From Uranotaenia lowii (taxonomy: Eukaryota > Arthropoda > Insecta > Diptera > Culicidae): 64,000 bases of DNA. Shown here piece by piece: positions 11,721-22,142 of the stretch. The translations under genes were made by a program, and so were the position numbers. Numbering within the stretch: the first letter of the stretch is position 1; each line of letters opens with the position of its first letter. Under the pieces are notes generated by a model that was not told where the DNA came from, ran no database searches, and saw nothing but the letters and a program-made list of their open reading frames with translations. Where the stretch lies: NCBI RefSeq assembly GCF_029784155.1, contig NC_073692.1, positions 368,075,160 to 368,139,159 of the forward strand, written 5' to 3'.

Positions 11721-12370
11721 TTGGGCTTATTACACTAAGTGCGAGGAAGATGGAGAAGGCATCATGTAGTTTTTTTTTTTTCAAATTTTCCTCTTGAGAG
11801 AAAACTCGAATATAATTGTTGTAACTTTGATTTTTCGACGGGACAGTTTTTCTTCGCAGTGTTATCAATAACATTTTCCAGTATTATATGAATCAAACTG
11901 AGTAACTTAGTTAATATGAATTAAACTAAGTTTTAAATCCCGATTAGTAAATTATTTGGAATATTTATACAAAAGTGGTTAGTTAATAATAACACTTTCC
12001 TGTGGTTTCGACTGTCTGTTTGCCTAAACTTTTTATTGATACTTTGTTTGTATTGCATGTTTTAGATATTCAGCGACAAATAACAAGTTTTAAGATTGTA
12101 GAGTTTTCTTCATTTTCCAAATGGTCTCACAATGTGTACGTTTTCCCCTGTTACTTCATTTGTGATTTTACTGTTATCCCTTTTATGCTACTGCTATAAA
12201 TATCGCATTTTTGCATATTTTTTTCATTATTTTCACAAATTTTGAAATCTCCCCGTGTGTTCGTTCCCTAGCTTTTTCTCATTTATGAAAAATGAGAAAA
12301 TAATCAGAAAAATATTTTTAAGCTTCAAAATCAAACAAACTTAACATTATTTTCTTATTTCCTTCTGCAG
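11721..12370. other. AT-rich, intron-like sequence upstream of orphan exon 1
   Basis: No exon or element ends recognised. It ends in a pyrimidine-rich tract and 'ttctgcag', the acceptor of the exon at 12371, so at least its 3' part is probably intronic. Confidence 0.45.
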
Positions 12371-12514
12371 TGGTTCGATCCCCATCTGCCAATACCCTGA
12401 GGAAGCATGTCTCGGCTCGGGAAGTTCACGAACAGCAGCATCAACCGCAACAGCTACCCCAGTATCAGTCTCAGCATGGATCCCCGCAGCACCACTACCA
12501 GGATCAGGATGAAG
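12371..12514 (+). CDS. Orphan internal exon A of an unidentified gene (His/Gln-rich)
   Basis: The exon is framed by a good acceptor (tttccttctgcag) and donor (GAAG|gtaaga). Only one frame is open throughout. It starts with two bases completing a codon, reads VRSPSANTLRKHV, then a Gln/His-rich stretch, and ends with one base of a split Gly codon. It is 144 bp, a multiple of three. The frame continues correctly into the next exon at 12584. No domain is recognisable. The GC-richer content contrasts with the AT-rich surroundings. Both flanking coding exons lie elsewhere or were not recognised. Confidence 0.6.
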
Positions 12515-12583
12515 GTAAGAATTTCTCATTCAAATAAATTAATTCAGTAAACTAATTTTATTATTATTCTAAACTTTTTGTAG

Positions 12584-12706
12584 GTTTCGTTGTCCACCGG
12601 AGCAAAGGAGTGCCAACGTTGTCCTCGATGCATGAACCTCTGGTACCAGCCCGATTGCGGCAAGCCAAGGAGAAAACGAACAACGATTCCAAAGCCGAAG
12701 AACGGG
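12584..12706 (+). CDS. Orphan internal exon B of the same unidentified gene
   Basis: Acceptor 'ctttttgtag' and donor 'CGGG|gtaagt' bound a 123-bp exon. Joined to exon A across a 69-bp intron, the reading continues as GFVVHRSKGVPTLSSMHEPL and ends in a Lys/Glu-rich, probably disordered stretch. Both exons are multiples of three with matching phase (one trailing base), so either could be skipped without changing frame. They look like real, possibly alternative, exons of a gene with long introns. No family is recognised. Confidence 0.6.
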
Positions 12707-14080
12707 GTAAGTCTTAGTTTTGTTTCGTTATTTTTGGTTTTTTTTTTCAAATCAAGCAATTTTTTCGTTAGTTTTTCTCTCGCTGTCTGTATTTTCTTTT
12801 CACCTAATTCTAATGTTTGGCTATGTTGATCTTGGCGTTATTATATCTAGACTGAATTGCTTATGGTTTGTTGTTTGCGTGGAAGATCAAGACGTTGACG
12901 TTTTAGTCCAACCGATTTCGATTTAAGTGCACTGTCCGCAAAAGTCGAACATAAGCAAAGGGACGGATTTTGAAAGGTACGAACATTGCACTCAGTTCTC
13001 GTTTGTATTACAATTCATTTTGATTGTGCACAATTTCGGTAAATTTGTTCTTAGAATAGAAGATACGACACATGCATCATTCAAACACGATTTTGGAAAA
13101 TCTGAAAGACTGTACCCAGCAATAAATTTACATTTTTCTAGAAATAGTTCAGATGTTGAAGCAGCGTATTTAAATAAATTTTACGTCAATTATGTTAGGA
13201 ATATTTTCCAAAAGAAAAACAGCGCCGAGTTAATTTCTGCCATGAAAACACTATCCAACAATCTGTTGGCTTTAGCCATTTTTTGTGAGGTTTACTGCCA
13301 TTCCAAGCAAAATTTTCCCATGTGAAAAACGTGCAAACGAGAAAAACGCGATTGAAATTTCAGCTATATTTTCAATATTTTTCTCAAACTAAAAATTCAT
13401 CGACAGTGTTTTTGTAGTAAACTGTTCAAGTTTACATTTTACAATGTTTTCTACAAAAAAAACATTTCCTATAACAAATAGAAAATTAGAGCGAAAAATG
13501 CTTTGTGTGACGTTTTCGCCTAGAATCAGAACGCATACCGATGCTAATTCCACGAAAAACTGTCACACGGCTACACTTTTGCTATCATTTTAAAAGCTTA
13601 CATAATTTCTATTTTCCCAAACAATCAAGTTGAGCCGTTATTTAAAAAAACGTTTCTCTTTGTTTATATAAAATGTATAGTTGAGTATCGATCTTGTAAG
13701 TAGTGTCAACCGTAAAGTGTTGGTTAAATTTTCTCTATGTAAATTACTGAAGGCCCCTCGCTGCTCCCCCATCCACTATTTTAGTATTAATTTAAATGAT
13801 TTTTTTTCTTTTTTTCTCAAGGGATTTTAAGCCGCAATGGCTTATTCATTCCGAAGTTAATATTTTCACGTATTGTTTTTGTTTGTTCTGTTTTGTTCTT
13901 TTTTTTTGTTTTTTGTATTTTTTCTTCTTTTTTTGTAATTATATTAGGTGAATCCTAGGTATATTGAATATTATATTATGAGAATTTTTTTGATAAAATT
14001 AGCATTTTTCATAGAATTTTCTCTAGTGTGACATTCTTGCGTAGGAACATCAATATAGAGACAACCACCTTGATGAAAAT
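12707..14080. other. Intron-like or intergenic sequence
   Basis: T-rich downstream of the exon B donor. The ORF at 12927-13325 is 132 aa but has no recognisable domain, AT-rich codon usage and no splice context. Nothing else supported. Confidence 0.4.
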
Positions 14081-14084
14081 TTCG

Positions 14085-14348
14085 CATATGAGGCCCTTGG
14101 AGCCAAAGGGGTATAAGTGCACAAAAGCTAATTTCGAAAAAACAAGCTTTCAATTTTTTGTGTTTTCCATTTTCTATATATTTTTCGAGAATTTGTATTT
14201 TTCTATAGAATGTAAGAGTATATATGTAAATAAAATCATAAAAATTCAAAAAAATCATCAAATATAGTTTGAATTTGAAAAATTGTTTGGCATCATTAAC
14301 TCGACCATTTTGTCACTTATACCCCTTTGGCTCTGAGACCCTCATATG
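14085..14348. mobile_element. Small MITE with ~35-bp terminal inverted repeats
   Basis: The ends 14085-14119 ('catatgaggcccttggagcc') and 14314-14348 are inverted copies differing at only a few positions. Both contain AGAGCC/GGAGCC followed by AAAGGGGTATAAGTG. The interior (about 195 bp) is AT-rich with no real ORF. A related, interrupted copy lies at 4588-5306. Confidence 0.8.
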
Positions 14349-15596
14349 TTCAGAACAAAGTATACATAAGTTTGTGTTTTTATTCGAAAGTTAACACTTA
14401 AGTGAGTGTTACCAGCAAAAAACTGAAAATGACCCAAAAGTCACACGGGACAGTTTTGCTTGGAACGCCAGTTTAATTCTCGTGCGTTTTGTCATCGGCT
14501 GAATTTCTAAGTACATTAAGGCCTCCATTAAGGAAAGCATTATGCGCAAATTCGATTATTCTACGACGACTGTTCGATTCTATGCTTGCCCACGCACAAT
14601 ACAAACATATCTGCACAAAAAAATGTCTGTCTCGTCCGATTTCACTCAAACCGACTTTTCGTTAATTCATGCAGTGCCATACAGGATTTAGCAAACACCT
14701 CGGATTGCTCGTTAACATTTTCCCAAATTTTTACAAATCCACAAAAACTGGCAATTTGTGTGAGTTAAGATCTACTTAGAATTTAGATGATGACTTCGAA
14801 TTTAGATGATGACTTCTGAATTTACTAGTTGTCCTTAAAAACAGAACTACTTTTTTGTTTAAATTTCCTCACACTTTTTATCGGAGCACCTTGTATTGTT
14901 CGCAAATTTAATCAGCACTATTCAAAATAACTTTAACACCTTTCATGCTTCGCCTTTTTCATTACAATTTGTTGTGCGTTGTGAGAGAATAATGCATAAA
15001 ATTGCGTGACATTATGTGTTTTGCTGTTACTGTTCAATGTTTTTTGCTCTCTGAAAACAAATTTTAATCATTGTCAAGTTACAGTTATAATACCAAAGAA
15101 TCGACATGTCATAAATGAAAAAATGCATTCCCGTAAATATAAAACAACCCTAAAAAAATTTCGATCCTAAACACTATGTTTGCCCTTTCTAAGTGTAATA
15201 AATTTTCGAATATTTTACAATTACCAGAACATTGTTTTTACAAATGTTAAATAGCGTACTTCGTACACATTAGTTCCAGAGTAACGCTACAAAAAAGGCA
15301 GACGGAAATCAAAATTCCATTGAAGTTTGAATTTTTCAAGACGTACCTACACATGGAGGAAAACATAAGCAATAGGGTGTCAAATTATTTAAGCGATTCA
15401 AAATGAACAGTATAAACATAATTTAAGATCATATTTTTTTTTCTCTTTCATGTATAGTCTTTTTTGACAGTGATTGAATACAACATTGCATTCCAGTAGA
15501 TCATAAGCCAGTGATCGAATTTTCGATCGAAGTCTGCTCAAAAGTTTCAGCACAGACTGATTTGCGATTATTTTAGCCACAGTTTTTTTCTAGTCT
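14349..15596. other. Non-coding, no feature recognised
   Basis: AT-rich. No exon, RNA gene or element end is supported. Confidence 0.4.
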
Positions 15597-16060
15597 TTTG
15601 CAAAGTTTTCGATAGTATCTGCAGGCTTCACATATTTCCTCAAATACGATTTTAACTTTGGATTGGATTTGTACCAAGCCAGTCAACCAAATGATCTCAA
15701 ATTTGGGATGGTATCTTCTGGCAGACCATTTTCAATATATTATCTTATTAGTAGAAATTTTCGGGATGAATTGGCCATATCGATGCTTTAAATTCCTCGA
15801 GAAAAAATTAAAAATATATCAGAAATGTACCGAATATTCGGCGCCGAATGCCGCCCAAAAACCTTTAATCCCAATATTAGGCTGATGATTTTGGTCCCAT
15901 TCTTTATTTATCTTTTGCGAAGTTTTCGATAGAATCTGCATTCTTCAGATGTTCTCTCAAATACGATTTGAGCTTTGTTGGATTTGTACCAAGGCAGTCG
16001 ACCAATTGATCTCAAATTTGGGATGGTATCTTCTGGCAGACAAATTTCATTATATTCCCT
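15597..16060 (+). repeat. Pair of ~150-bp direct repeats
   Basis: 15597-15745 and 15911-16060 match over their length with modest divergence, sharing 'gttttcgatag', 'ttggatttgtaccaag' and 'atctcaaatttgggatggta' followed by 'tcttctggcagac'. They are 314 bp apart. They may be a tandemly duplicated fragment of an unidentified repeat. Confidence 0.75.
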
Positions 16061-17437
16061 AGTATAGCTTCGACCGAATAGTAAAAAAAAATGCAACACA
16101 ATGTTTTGTGAATAACTTTTAAATGCATGGATGAGAATTGATGAAATGTTCAGCAAAGCTACCTTGTTATGTAATGTATACATGTGCTAATTTCTGCCAA
16201 GTTGTTTTTGAAATAGCGTCCTACAAAGAAGTTTTTGGGCACCACTCGCGCCATCTTTAATGTACACTATGAACCACCCTTTTTCCAAATCACGGCTATT
16301 TTAAATAACGTTTTCTATTTACTGAAGCTTGACCTTTAAATTTACTCGAAATTTTCAATTTTGTTGAAGTTATGACAAATTTAGCCGGTTATCCTCCTTC
16401 GACACAAAAAACATATTTGACTTTCTATCACTCCACAACAGTTTTTGCTAATAACTCGTTTACAGATCCAACCAAAACAGAATATAAACCTCTTTATCTT
16501 GTTTGTATACTTAGCCATTCATCGTGTCAATCGGTATGAAACACTGACTCCTCCTCAGGTACTAGACATATATTTTTTTAAATTTTGTCTCCGTATTTAG
16601 ATAATTCCGGAAAATACAGGTGAGACTTGTAAACGAAAAGTTTCTGGCTGAAAACCTGGCAGGTGTCTGCTAAATAGTGTGTGTTGCTGTCCATTCCGAT
16701 TTTTTTTTTCCAAACATCTTCCCACTTGTAGTCAAAATATTTTGCGCACGATTTGACAACCGTATTTTGTTCATCATACCGGTGGTCAACTTTTTTCCCT
16801 TCTAGAAATGAAGTCAGGCCTGTTTATTAGTCAGCAAGATGAACCAGTCAGCAAAATCTATCTTTTTTATCACTTCTCCCATTGAAATTTTTGAATTGCG
16901 CTCGATTAAACCTGTCACATTCCTTAACTTCATGAAATCAATCATCTTCACTTTTATTCAAACTTTAGTTCACTTTTAGTACCTCCAGGACTCCTTGAAC
17001 GATTTACCATTTGAACTTTGGTCGGATAGTTGATTTCCAGCTGTTTTTGGGTCTCCCAATAAGGCTTTCTGATTTTTTTTTCTTGATTCTGATTTTCAAT
17101 AATTTTCAACGCTCTCTCGAAAACCACTTGACAGATTGTTACTAAATTTTGCACACTTACACAATCCATTACTAGGAAGCTCCACTGAAAATTTAATCAA
17201 TTTCCATCTATGCATTCAAAGGTTTTTTACAAAACAAAGTATTGCATTTTTTTTTTCGAATACACTCCTTAGACAAAAAAAATATTTTTCATATTTATGC
17301 AATAACTGACTTTTCAAATGATTATGGATAATTTGTAAAATATCCAAAAGTAATTTTGGAAAAACTATTATACAGTCACCAAAAGTTTGAGGTTTTAGCA
17401 AAAAAAAAACATTTTAGGGTAAGAATACTCGCTTTGA
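16061..17437. other. Non-coding, no feature recognised
   Basis: AT-rich sequence with no credible exon. Short minus-strand ORFs (16954-17169 and 17216-17401) have no domains. Confidence 0.4.
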
Positions 17438-18052
17438 GATGTTCAGAAAAGGTGTAGACCACAGTATTCCCCATCACTAAAACAATCATTCGATTCTGAG
17501 ATGACCATCTTTTCAAATCGACTTTAAGTTTTAGTTTGCATTTTTTCAGTGTAGGGTTTCCACTTACTTTAACCATAAATTTTGCAATATAAGCTCTGAA
17601 TTCCTCGATTTTTTTTATTTTATTTAATTTTTTTAAAATTTTTTTTAATTCAGTACCAACGAAGTAGTTTTAAATGAAAGGTTGGTAATCTACACTTAAA
17701 AAAATAAATTAGATACATGATTTTCAAAAAAAAAAAAAAAAAATTAAACAGTTTTTGTTAGAAAAACTTTGTTCCTTAACGAGTGTTCATTTGCGATGTT
17801 GGGAAAAGTTGTAGACCACATTATTCCCCACCACAAAAAAATCATCAAATTCTTAAATGTCCATTTTTTGTAAATCGGCTCCAAGTTTTAAGTTTGCATT
17901 TTTTTCAGTGTAGGATTTCCACTTACTTTACCATCAATTATAACAATCGAAGTTCTAGTTTCTTAGAAATCTGTACAATCAATTCAACGATTGTTGCGAT
18001 GTTTAAAAGAGTTGTAGACCACATTATTGCCCACCACAAAAAAAGGATTCTA
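17438..18052 (+). repeat. Three direct copies of a 'GTTGTAGACCACATTATTCCC' repeat
   Basis: The copies begin near 17438, 17796 and 17999. The first two extend about 165 bp and share 'gtgtagg.tttccacttact'. The third is cut short at about 18052, where an unrelated GTGTTGCACTGG-rich segment begins. Divergence indicates an old dispersed repeat. Confidence 0.75.
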
Positions 18053-18192
18053 ATACCGTATTTGTTTATGCCGAGTGTTGCACTGGTGCACCACTAGGTG
18101 CTGTCAAACTGTTTGTTTATTCGGACGGTGTTGCACTGGTTTTGACCTGGTGTTGCACTGCCATCGAGCGGTAGTGCCCCGAAAATTTTGTC

Positions 18193-18692
18193 NNNNNNNN
18201 NNNNNNNNNNNNNNNNNNNNNNNNNNNNNNNNNNNNNNNNNNNNNNNNNNNNNNNNNNNNNNNNNNNNNNNNNNNNNNNNNNNNNNNNNNNNNNNNNNNN
18301 NNNNNNNNNNNNNNNNNNNNNNNNNNNNNNNNNNNNNNNNNNNNNNNNNNNNNNNNNNNNNNNNNNNNNNNNNNNNNNNNNNNNNNNNNNNNNNNNNNNN
18401 NNNNNNNNNNNNNNNNNNNNNNNNNNNNNNNNNNNNNNNNNNNNNNNNNNNNNNNNNNNNNNNNNNNNNNNNNNNNNNNNNNNNNNNNNNNNNNNNNNNN
18501 NNNNNNNNNNNNNNNNNNNNNNNNNNNNNNNNNNNNNNNNNNNNNNNNNNNNNNNNNNNNNNNNNNNNNNNNNNNNNNNNNNNNNNNNNNNNNNNNNNNN
18601 NNNNNNNNNNNNNNNNNNNNNNNNNNNNNNNNNNNNNNNNNNNNNNNNNNNNNNNNNNNNNNNNNNNNNNNNNNNNNNNNNNNNNNNNNNNN
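18193..18692. other. Assembly gap (500 N)
   Basis: Exactly 500 N, a placeholder length. It interrupts the endonuclease domain of a LINE fragment and hides that fragment's 3' end. Confidence 0.99.
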
Positions 18693-18879
18693 TATTAAAA
18701 TTCGGAGCTAGTTCACTATTGCCTATGTCACTCTTAAGCCAAGTTTCTGAAATCATGATGATGTCATAGTCGCAGGAAGACAGTGCTAGAGAGAACTCAT
18801 TCGTCTTGGTGCGCAAACCGCCTGCATTCTGGTAGTACAACGTGAGTTTAGCGTTCGGTTTCTTTGTGGGGGGTTGCAA
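18693..18879 (-). pseudogene. LINE ORF2 start: endonuclease domain fragment (CR1-like)
   Basis: The minus-strand reading starts MQPPTKKPNAKLTLYYQNAG and includes the apurinic-endonuclease motifs YYQNAGGLRTK and MISETWL before it enters the gap. Such endonuclease domains nick the target for reverse transcription in non-LTR retrotransposons. It lies 98 bp downstream of ORF1 of the same copy. Clade (CR1/Q/T1-type) is inferred from the zinc-finger ORF1 next to it. Confidence 0.75.
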
Positions 18880-18977
18880 AATTGCAGATGCATCAAAAGA
18901 AGCTGGTACTAGCGGGGGTTGAGTATCACTTACGAAAGTTTCATAGCGCAGTTGAGTATCAACGTAGGTAGGTCCAA

Positions 18978-19785
18978 TTAGATTGGAGTCGCAAACGGTG
19001 TTAATTGGTTCGGTTTGAAATCCATTCGGGGCTGCTTCGGGTTCGGGAAAAAACGATCTGAGGTACTATCAACGAACTCGCGAAAACGGATACCTGCAGG
19101 CCATGTTTCTGACGACAGAGCTTTTTCTTTCAAATCCAGCGAAATGCCAACTTTGAAAGAAACGAAAGACAAAGTGGCGACTTCTCTGCCCTTGGGAACC
19201 AACTTTTTCAGCTGAACTTCCTCAGTACCAAGTTGCGAACGCACAAATTGCAAAACGATTTCCTCAGATGCATTCGGAACAATGCCAGACAAATAGAGCC
19301 AAAATGACGGAAGTGTTGAAAATAAATTATTTTGAGTAGCAATTTCGTTATTGGCAGCACCAGTACCTACAGCGCACAGCAGATTTGGCTGACGAGCGCT
19401 GATACGGTCAAATACTGGAGGTTTTTCCCGACGACGCTTAAGGTGCGCGGATGAAATTACAGCAGACCGCACTGATGACTCAATCCTTGGATTGAGATTT
19501 GGTGTGGTACAGACATTCACCGGAAGAGGATTGGCTCGTAACTCATTTCTAACTTCGTGAAGAATACTCTCACGAATATCAGTTTTTAGAGATTCTTTCA
19601 AGGAGTCTATGAGCGTGTTGTTGGCAACGTTAGTAGACACCAGAGCATTAGAAAAGCGTGCTTTGGCAACCATAACTTTACAGCTGTTGCACATCCATAC
19701 CAGATGCTCTGTTTTACGCAAGTCTGCTCAAGAGTTATCATGTAGCCCAGAGCATTTTAAACAAACAACAAGAGAGCAAAAGGTT
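18978..19785 (-). pseudogene. LINE ORF1 fragment with PHD-like Cys/His cluster (CR1-like)
   Basis: An open stretch (19721 to 18978) encodes WMCNSCK followed by a variable region and an RRM/esterase-free C-terminal part. Upstream in the same frame, an additional CxxC-x-H cluster (VVCLKCSGLH) is separated by an in-frame TGA near 19734, so the copy is dead. Paired CxxC/H/CxxC clusters occur in ORF1 of CR1, Q and T1 LINEs of insects. The 5' end stops at about 19785, abutting mariner sequence. This fits the usual 5' truncation of a LINE that inserted into the mariner. Confidence 0.65.
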
Positions 19786-20812
19786 CTTTAGGTTCCGCTT
19801 GACAAAAGGCCAGTATTTCTCAATTGGACGGAGCTCTGGCGTGTTGGAAGGGTTCTTGTCCTTGGGAACCACCTGCACGTTGTTGGCGGCGTACCACTCC
19901 ATGGCCTTTTTACCGTAATGGCAAGATGCCAAATCCGGTCAAAACAGTACGGAACAACCGTGTTTCTTCAGGAAAGGCAGCAGACGTTTATTCAAACACT
20001 CTTTCACGTAATTTTTTTGGTAGACCGTCTCGGAAGCTATGAAAATGCTGCTTTTCAAGCCACAGGTACAGATGGCTTGCCAAACCAGATATTTCTTCGC
20101 GAACTTTGACAGTTTCATGTGCTTGAAAATATCTGCTACCTTCCCCCTTCCCCTTCCTTTTGCCGTATAAAACTCCTGTCCCGGAAGCTGCTTGTAGTCG
20201 GCTTTGACGTAGGTTTCGTCGTCCATTACCACGCAGTCCAACTTCGTCAGCATCGTCGTGTACAGCCTCCGGGATCGCGCTTTGGCCGTCGTATTTTGTT
20301 TATCATCGCGATTTGGAGTCACTACCTTCTTGTAAGTCGATAGTCCGGCTCGTTTTTTTGCTCAATGCACGGTTGTAGACGATACACCCAGCTTATTTGC
20401 GGCATCTCGGAGAGAGAGGTTAGGGTTTTGCTTGAAACTACCGGCAACTCTCTTTGTCGTCTCAGCTGCTTCCGGTTTTCGATTTCCCCCCGATCCAGAC
20501 TTCCTGGCTGTCGACAAACGTTCCTCAAACACTTTAATTACATTTGTAACGGTTGATTTGGCAACTTTTAGCGATTTTGCCAGCTTTGCGTGCGAGTAGC
20601 TCGGATTTTCGCGATGCGCGAGCAAAATTTTGATACGCTGCTCTTCTTTCTTGGACGGCATTTTGACAACTGAAGAGTGAATTCCAAAATCAAAATAGGA
20701 GCAACATTCTATACACACACCTTCAAAATGAGAGGTGTTCAGGTTTTTTAAATGCAAAATTGAAAGAAATACGTCAAGTTGATATTGACAAAATTTTGAC
20801 CGTATCACCCTT
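19786..20812 (-). mobile_element. Defective DD37E Tc1/mariner transposon
   Basis: The transposase reading begins with ATG at 20661 (MPSKKEEQRIKILLAHREN). It has an N-terminal helix-turn-helix region and catalytic motifs VVMDDETYVK, PDLASCHYG and NPSNTPELRPIEKYW. Counting between the second Asp and the Glu of PIEKYW gives 37 residues, the spacing of the mosquito ITmD37E group. One terminal repeat is visible (20812 inward: AAGGGTGATACGG, next to a TA). The other end is lost at about 19786, where a LINE fragment begins. Two in-frame TGA codons (near 20365 and 19938) lie where Arg and Trp would be expected, so it is inactive. All pieces are in one frame. Confidence 0.88.
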
Positions 20813-20813
20813 T

Positions 20814-21720
20814 AGAGCGCTGTTGGCTCCGTAGTTATTCAGCCGGATGGGAACATAGAGCTGTAGATTTTGGTTCCTTAATCCTCGGGGTCGCACACTG
20901 AGAGGAATAGACTCCAGCAGCATGGAAGCGTCAATCCTCGAAGCAAGAGGATTCGCTACGACTAGAGCACGTGCAGTGTAATGACGAATTCGAAGCGTGT
21001 CTAAATCAATTAGGCGACAACGGTTTTCGTAACTGGGTAAACGAAACGGATCTAACCAGTTCAAGTGTCGCAGGGCATATCGTATGAAACGCCGCTGGAT
21101 AGCCACTGTTCGTTCAGCTCCGTTCTGGTAAAATGGGCACCAAACTGCAGATGCATATTCAAGCGTTGAGCGAACTATGCTGCAATACAAACTTTTTAGG
21201 CAGTATGTACACATCTTTAAACTCCTTTGTTACGCGAAATAAGAAGCCAAGACTTCTAGACGCTTTATCGACGATGTAATTCGTATGAGTCTTAATCTCC
21301 AGCCTATGGTCTAGGATAACGCCCAGATCGTTGATGTGGTCCACCCGGGCGATACCTGAAGCCATTTACTGTGGTTCAGAGGCAAGCAGTTGGTGTCACA
21401 CCAGTGAGCGAAGGTGTTGAGCTGCCTTTGCAAGAGATCGATATCGTCTTGGCCATTGTTGGTGTGGAAAGTTTGAGGTCGTCGGAATACGCAAGTTTTA
21501 GGCCGTCCAAGAGAGTGAGAACATCGTCAAAATAGATGACAAAAATTATCGGTCCCAAGTGGCTTCCCTGGGGCACACCTGAACAAGCGGAGAATTGTCT
21601 TGAAAAGTAATTTCCAGTTTGCACTGATAACTTTCGTCCCGTTAAATAGCTTACAGATAGCAGCCAGACGTAGTATAATAACACGCGAAAGGTACTTTGC
21701 GTACGAGAATCGATAAGTAT
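20814..21720 (-). pseudogene. CR1-like LINE reverse transcriptase fragment, frameshifted
   Basis: Three consecutive minus-strand frames carry parts of one reverse transcriptase: SGVPQGSHLGPIIF and a YSDD box (normally YADD) at 21684-21376; IARVDHINDLGVILDHRL at 21365-21159; and IVRSTLEYASAVWCPFYQNG with the C-terminal region at 21214-20814. Frame changes between them mark a pseudogene. Its downstream part is cut by the TIR of the DD37E mariner at a TA, suggesting the mariner inserted into this LINE. Confidence 0.8.
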
Positions 21721-22072
21721 TCGCTTACAAAAGCGCGTGAAGATTTTACTTAAAGAAAATAGGGAAAAATGCCACGAAGTGGTAAATTCCTATTATGACC
21801 CAAGGTGTGTCGTTTTTCTTTCCACACTAGTGTAGTGTGCGTCAGCGCTCTCGTTCAAGTGTTCAACACTTCAACACATTTTCGGTTTCGATTGTTCTGT
21901 TCTAGTTCGTTACGGCTCTACTGGGCTGACTAGTCGATCTAGAATATGTTAGCGTATGTTTCGCTGCTGATAAACTATCGAAGTCGAGGAAGTCGGGAAG
22001 TTAACGGTCAACATCAAGAGTAGAATGTTCGAATACAAATATCATCTGAAGCCATTTTTAATAAAAGTACGT
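21721..22072. other. Intergenic sequence downstream of the bHLH-Zip gene
   Basis: Lies past the poly(A) signal of the minus-strand gene and before the LINE fragment. No coding exon is recognised. Some phrases are repeated ('gttcaacacttcaacaca'), but no LTR partner is visible. Confidence 0.4.
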
Positions 22073-22078
22073 TTTATT
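22073..22078 (-). terminator. Poly(A) signal of bHLH-Zip gene
   Basis: AATAAA on the minus strand, 65 bp past the stop codon, gives a short 3' UTR. It is the first canonical hexamer downstream. Confidence 0.55.
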
Positions 22079-22142
22079 TACAAAACAAACACTATCACAA
22101 AATTACAATTACAATTACAATCACTTTTGTTCAAACACAACT

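Noticed and set aside
12369..12385. GGTTCGATCCC, a perfect-looking tRNA B box
   Set aside because: It lies inside a well-bounded exon, with no A box 30-60 bp upstream and no tRNA stems.
12927..13325. 132-aa ORF after the orphan exons
   Set aside because: No recognisable domain, AT-rich codon use, no splice context; probably chance.
18075..18879. Long ORFs on both strands across the N gap
   Set aside because: They are mostly unknown bases; only the minus-strand endonuclease start (18879-18693) has real support.
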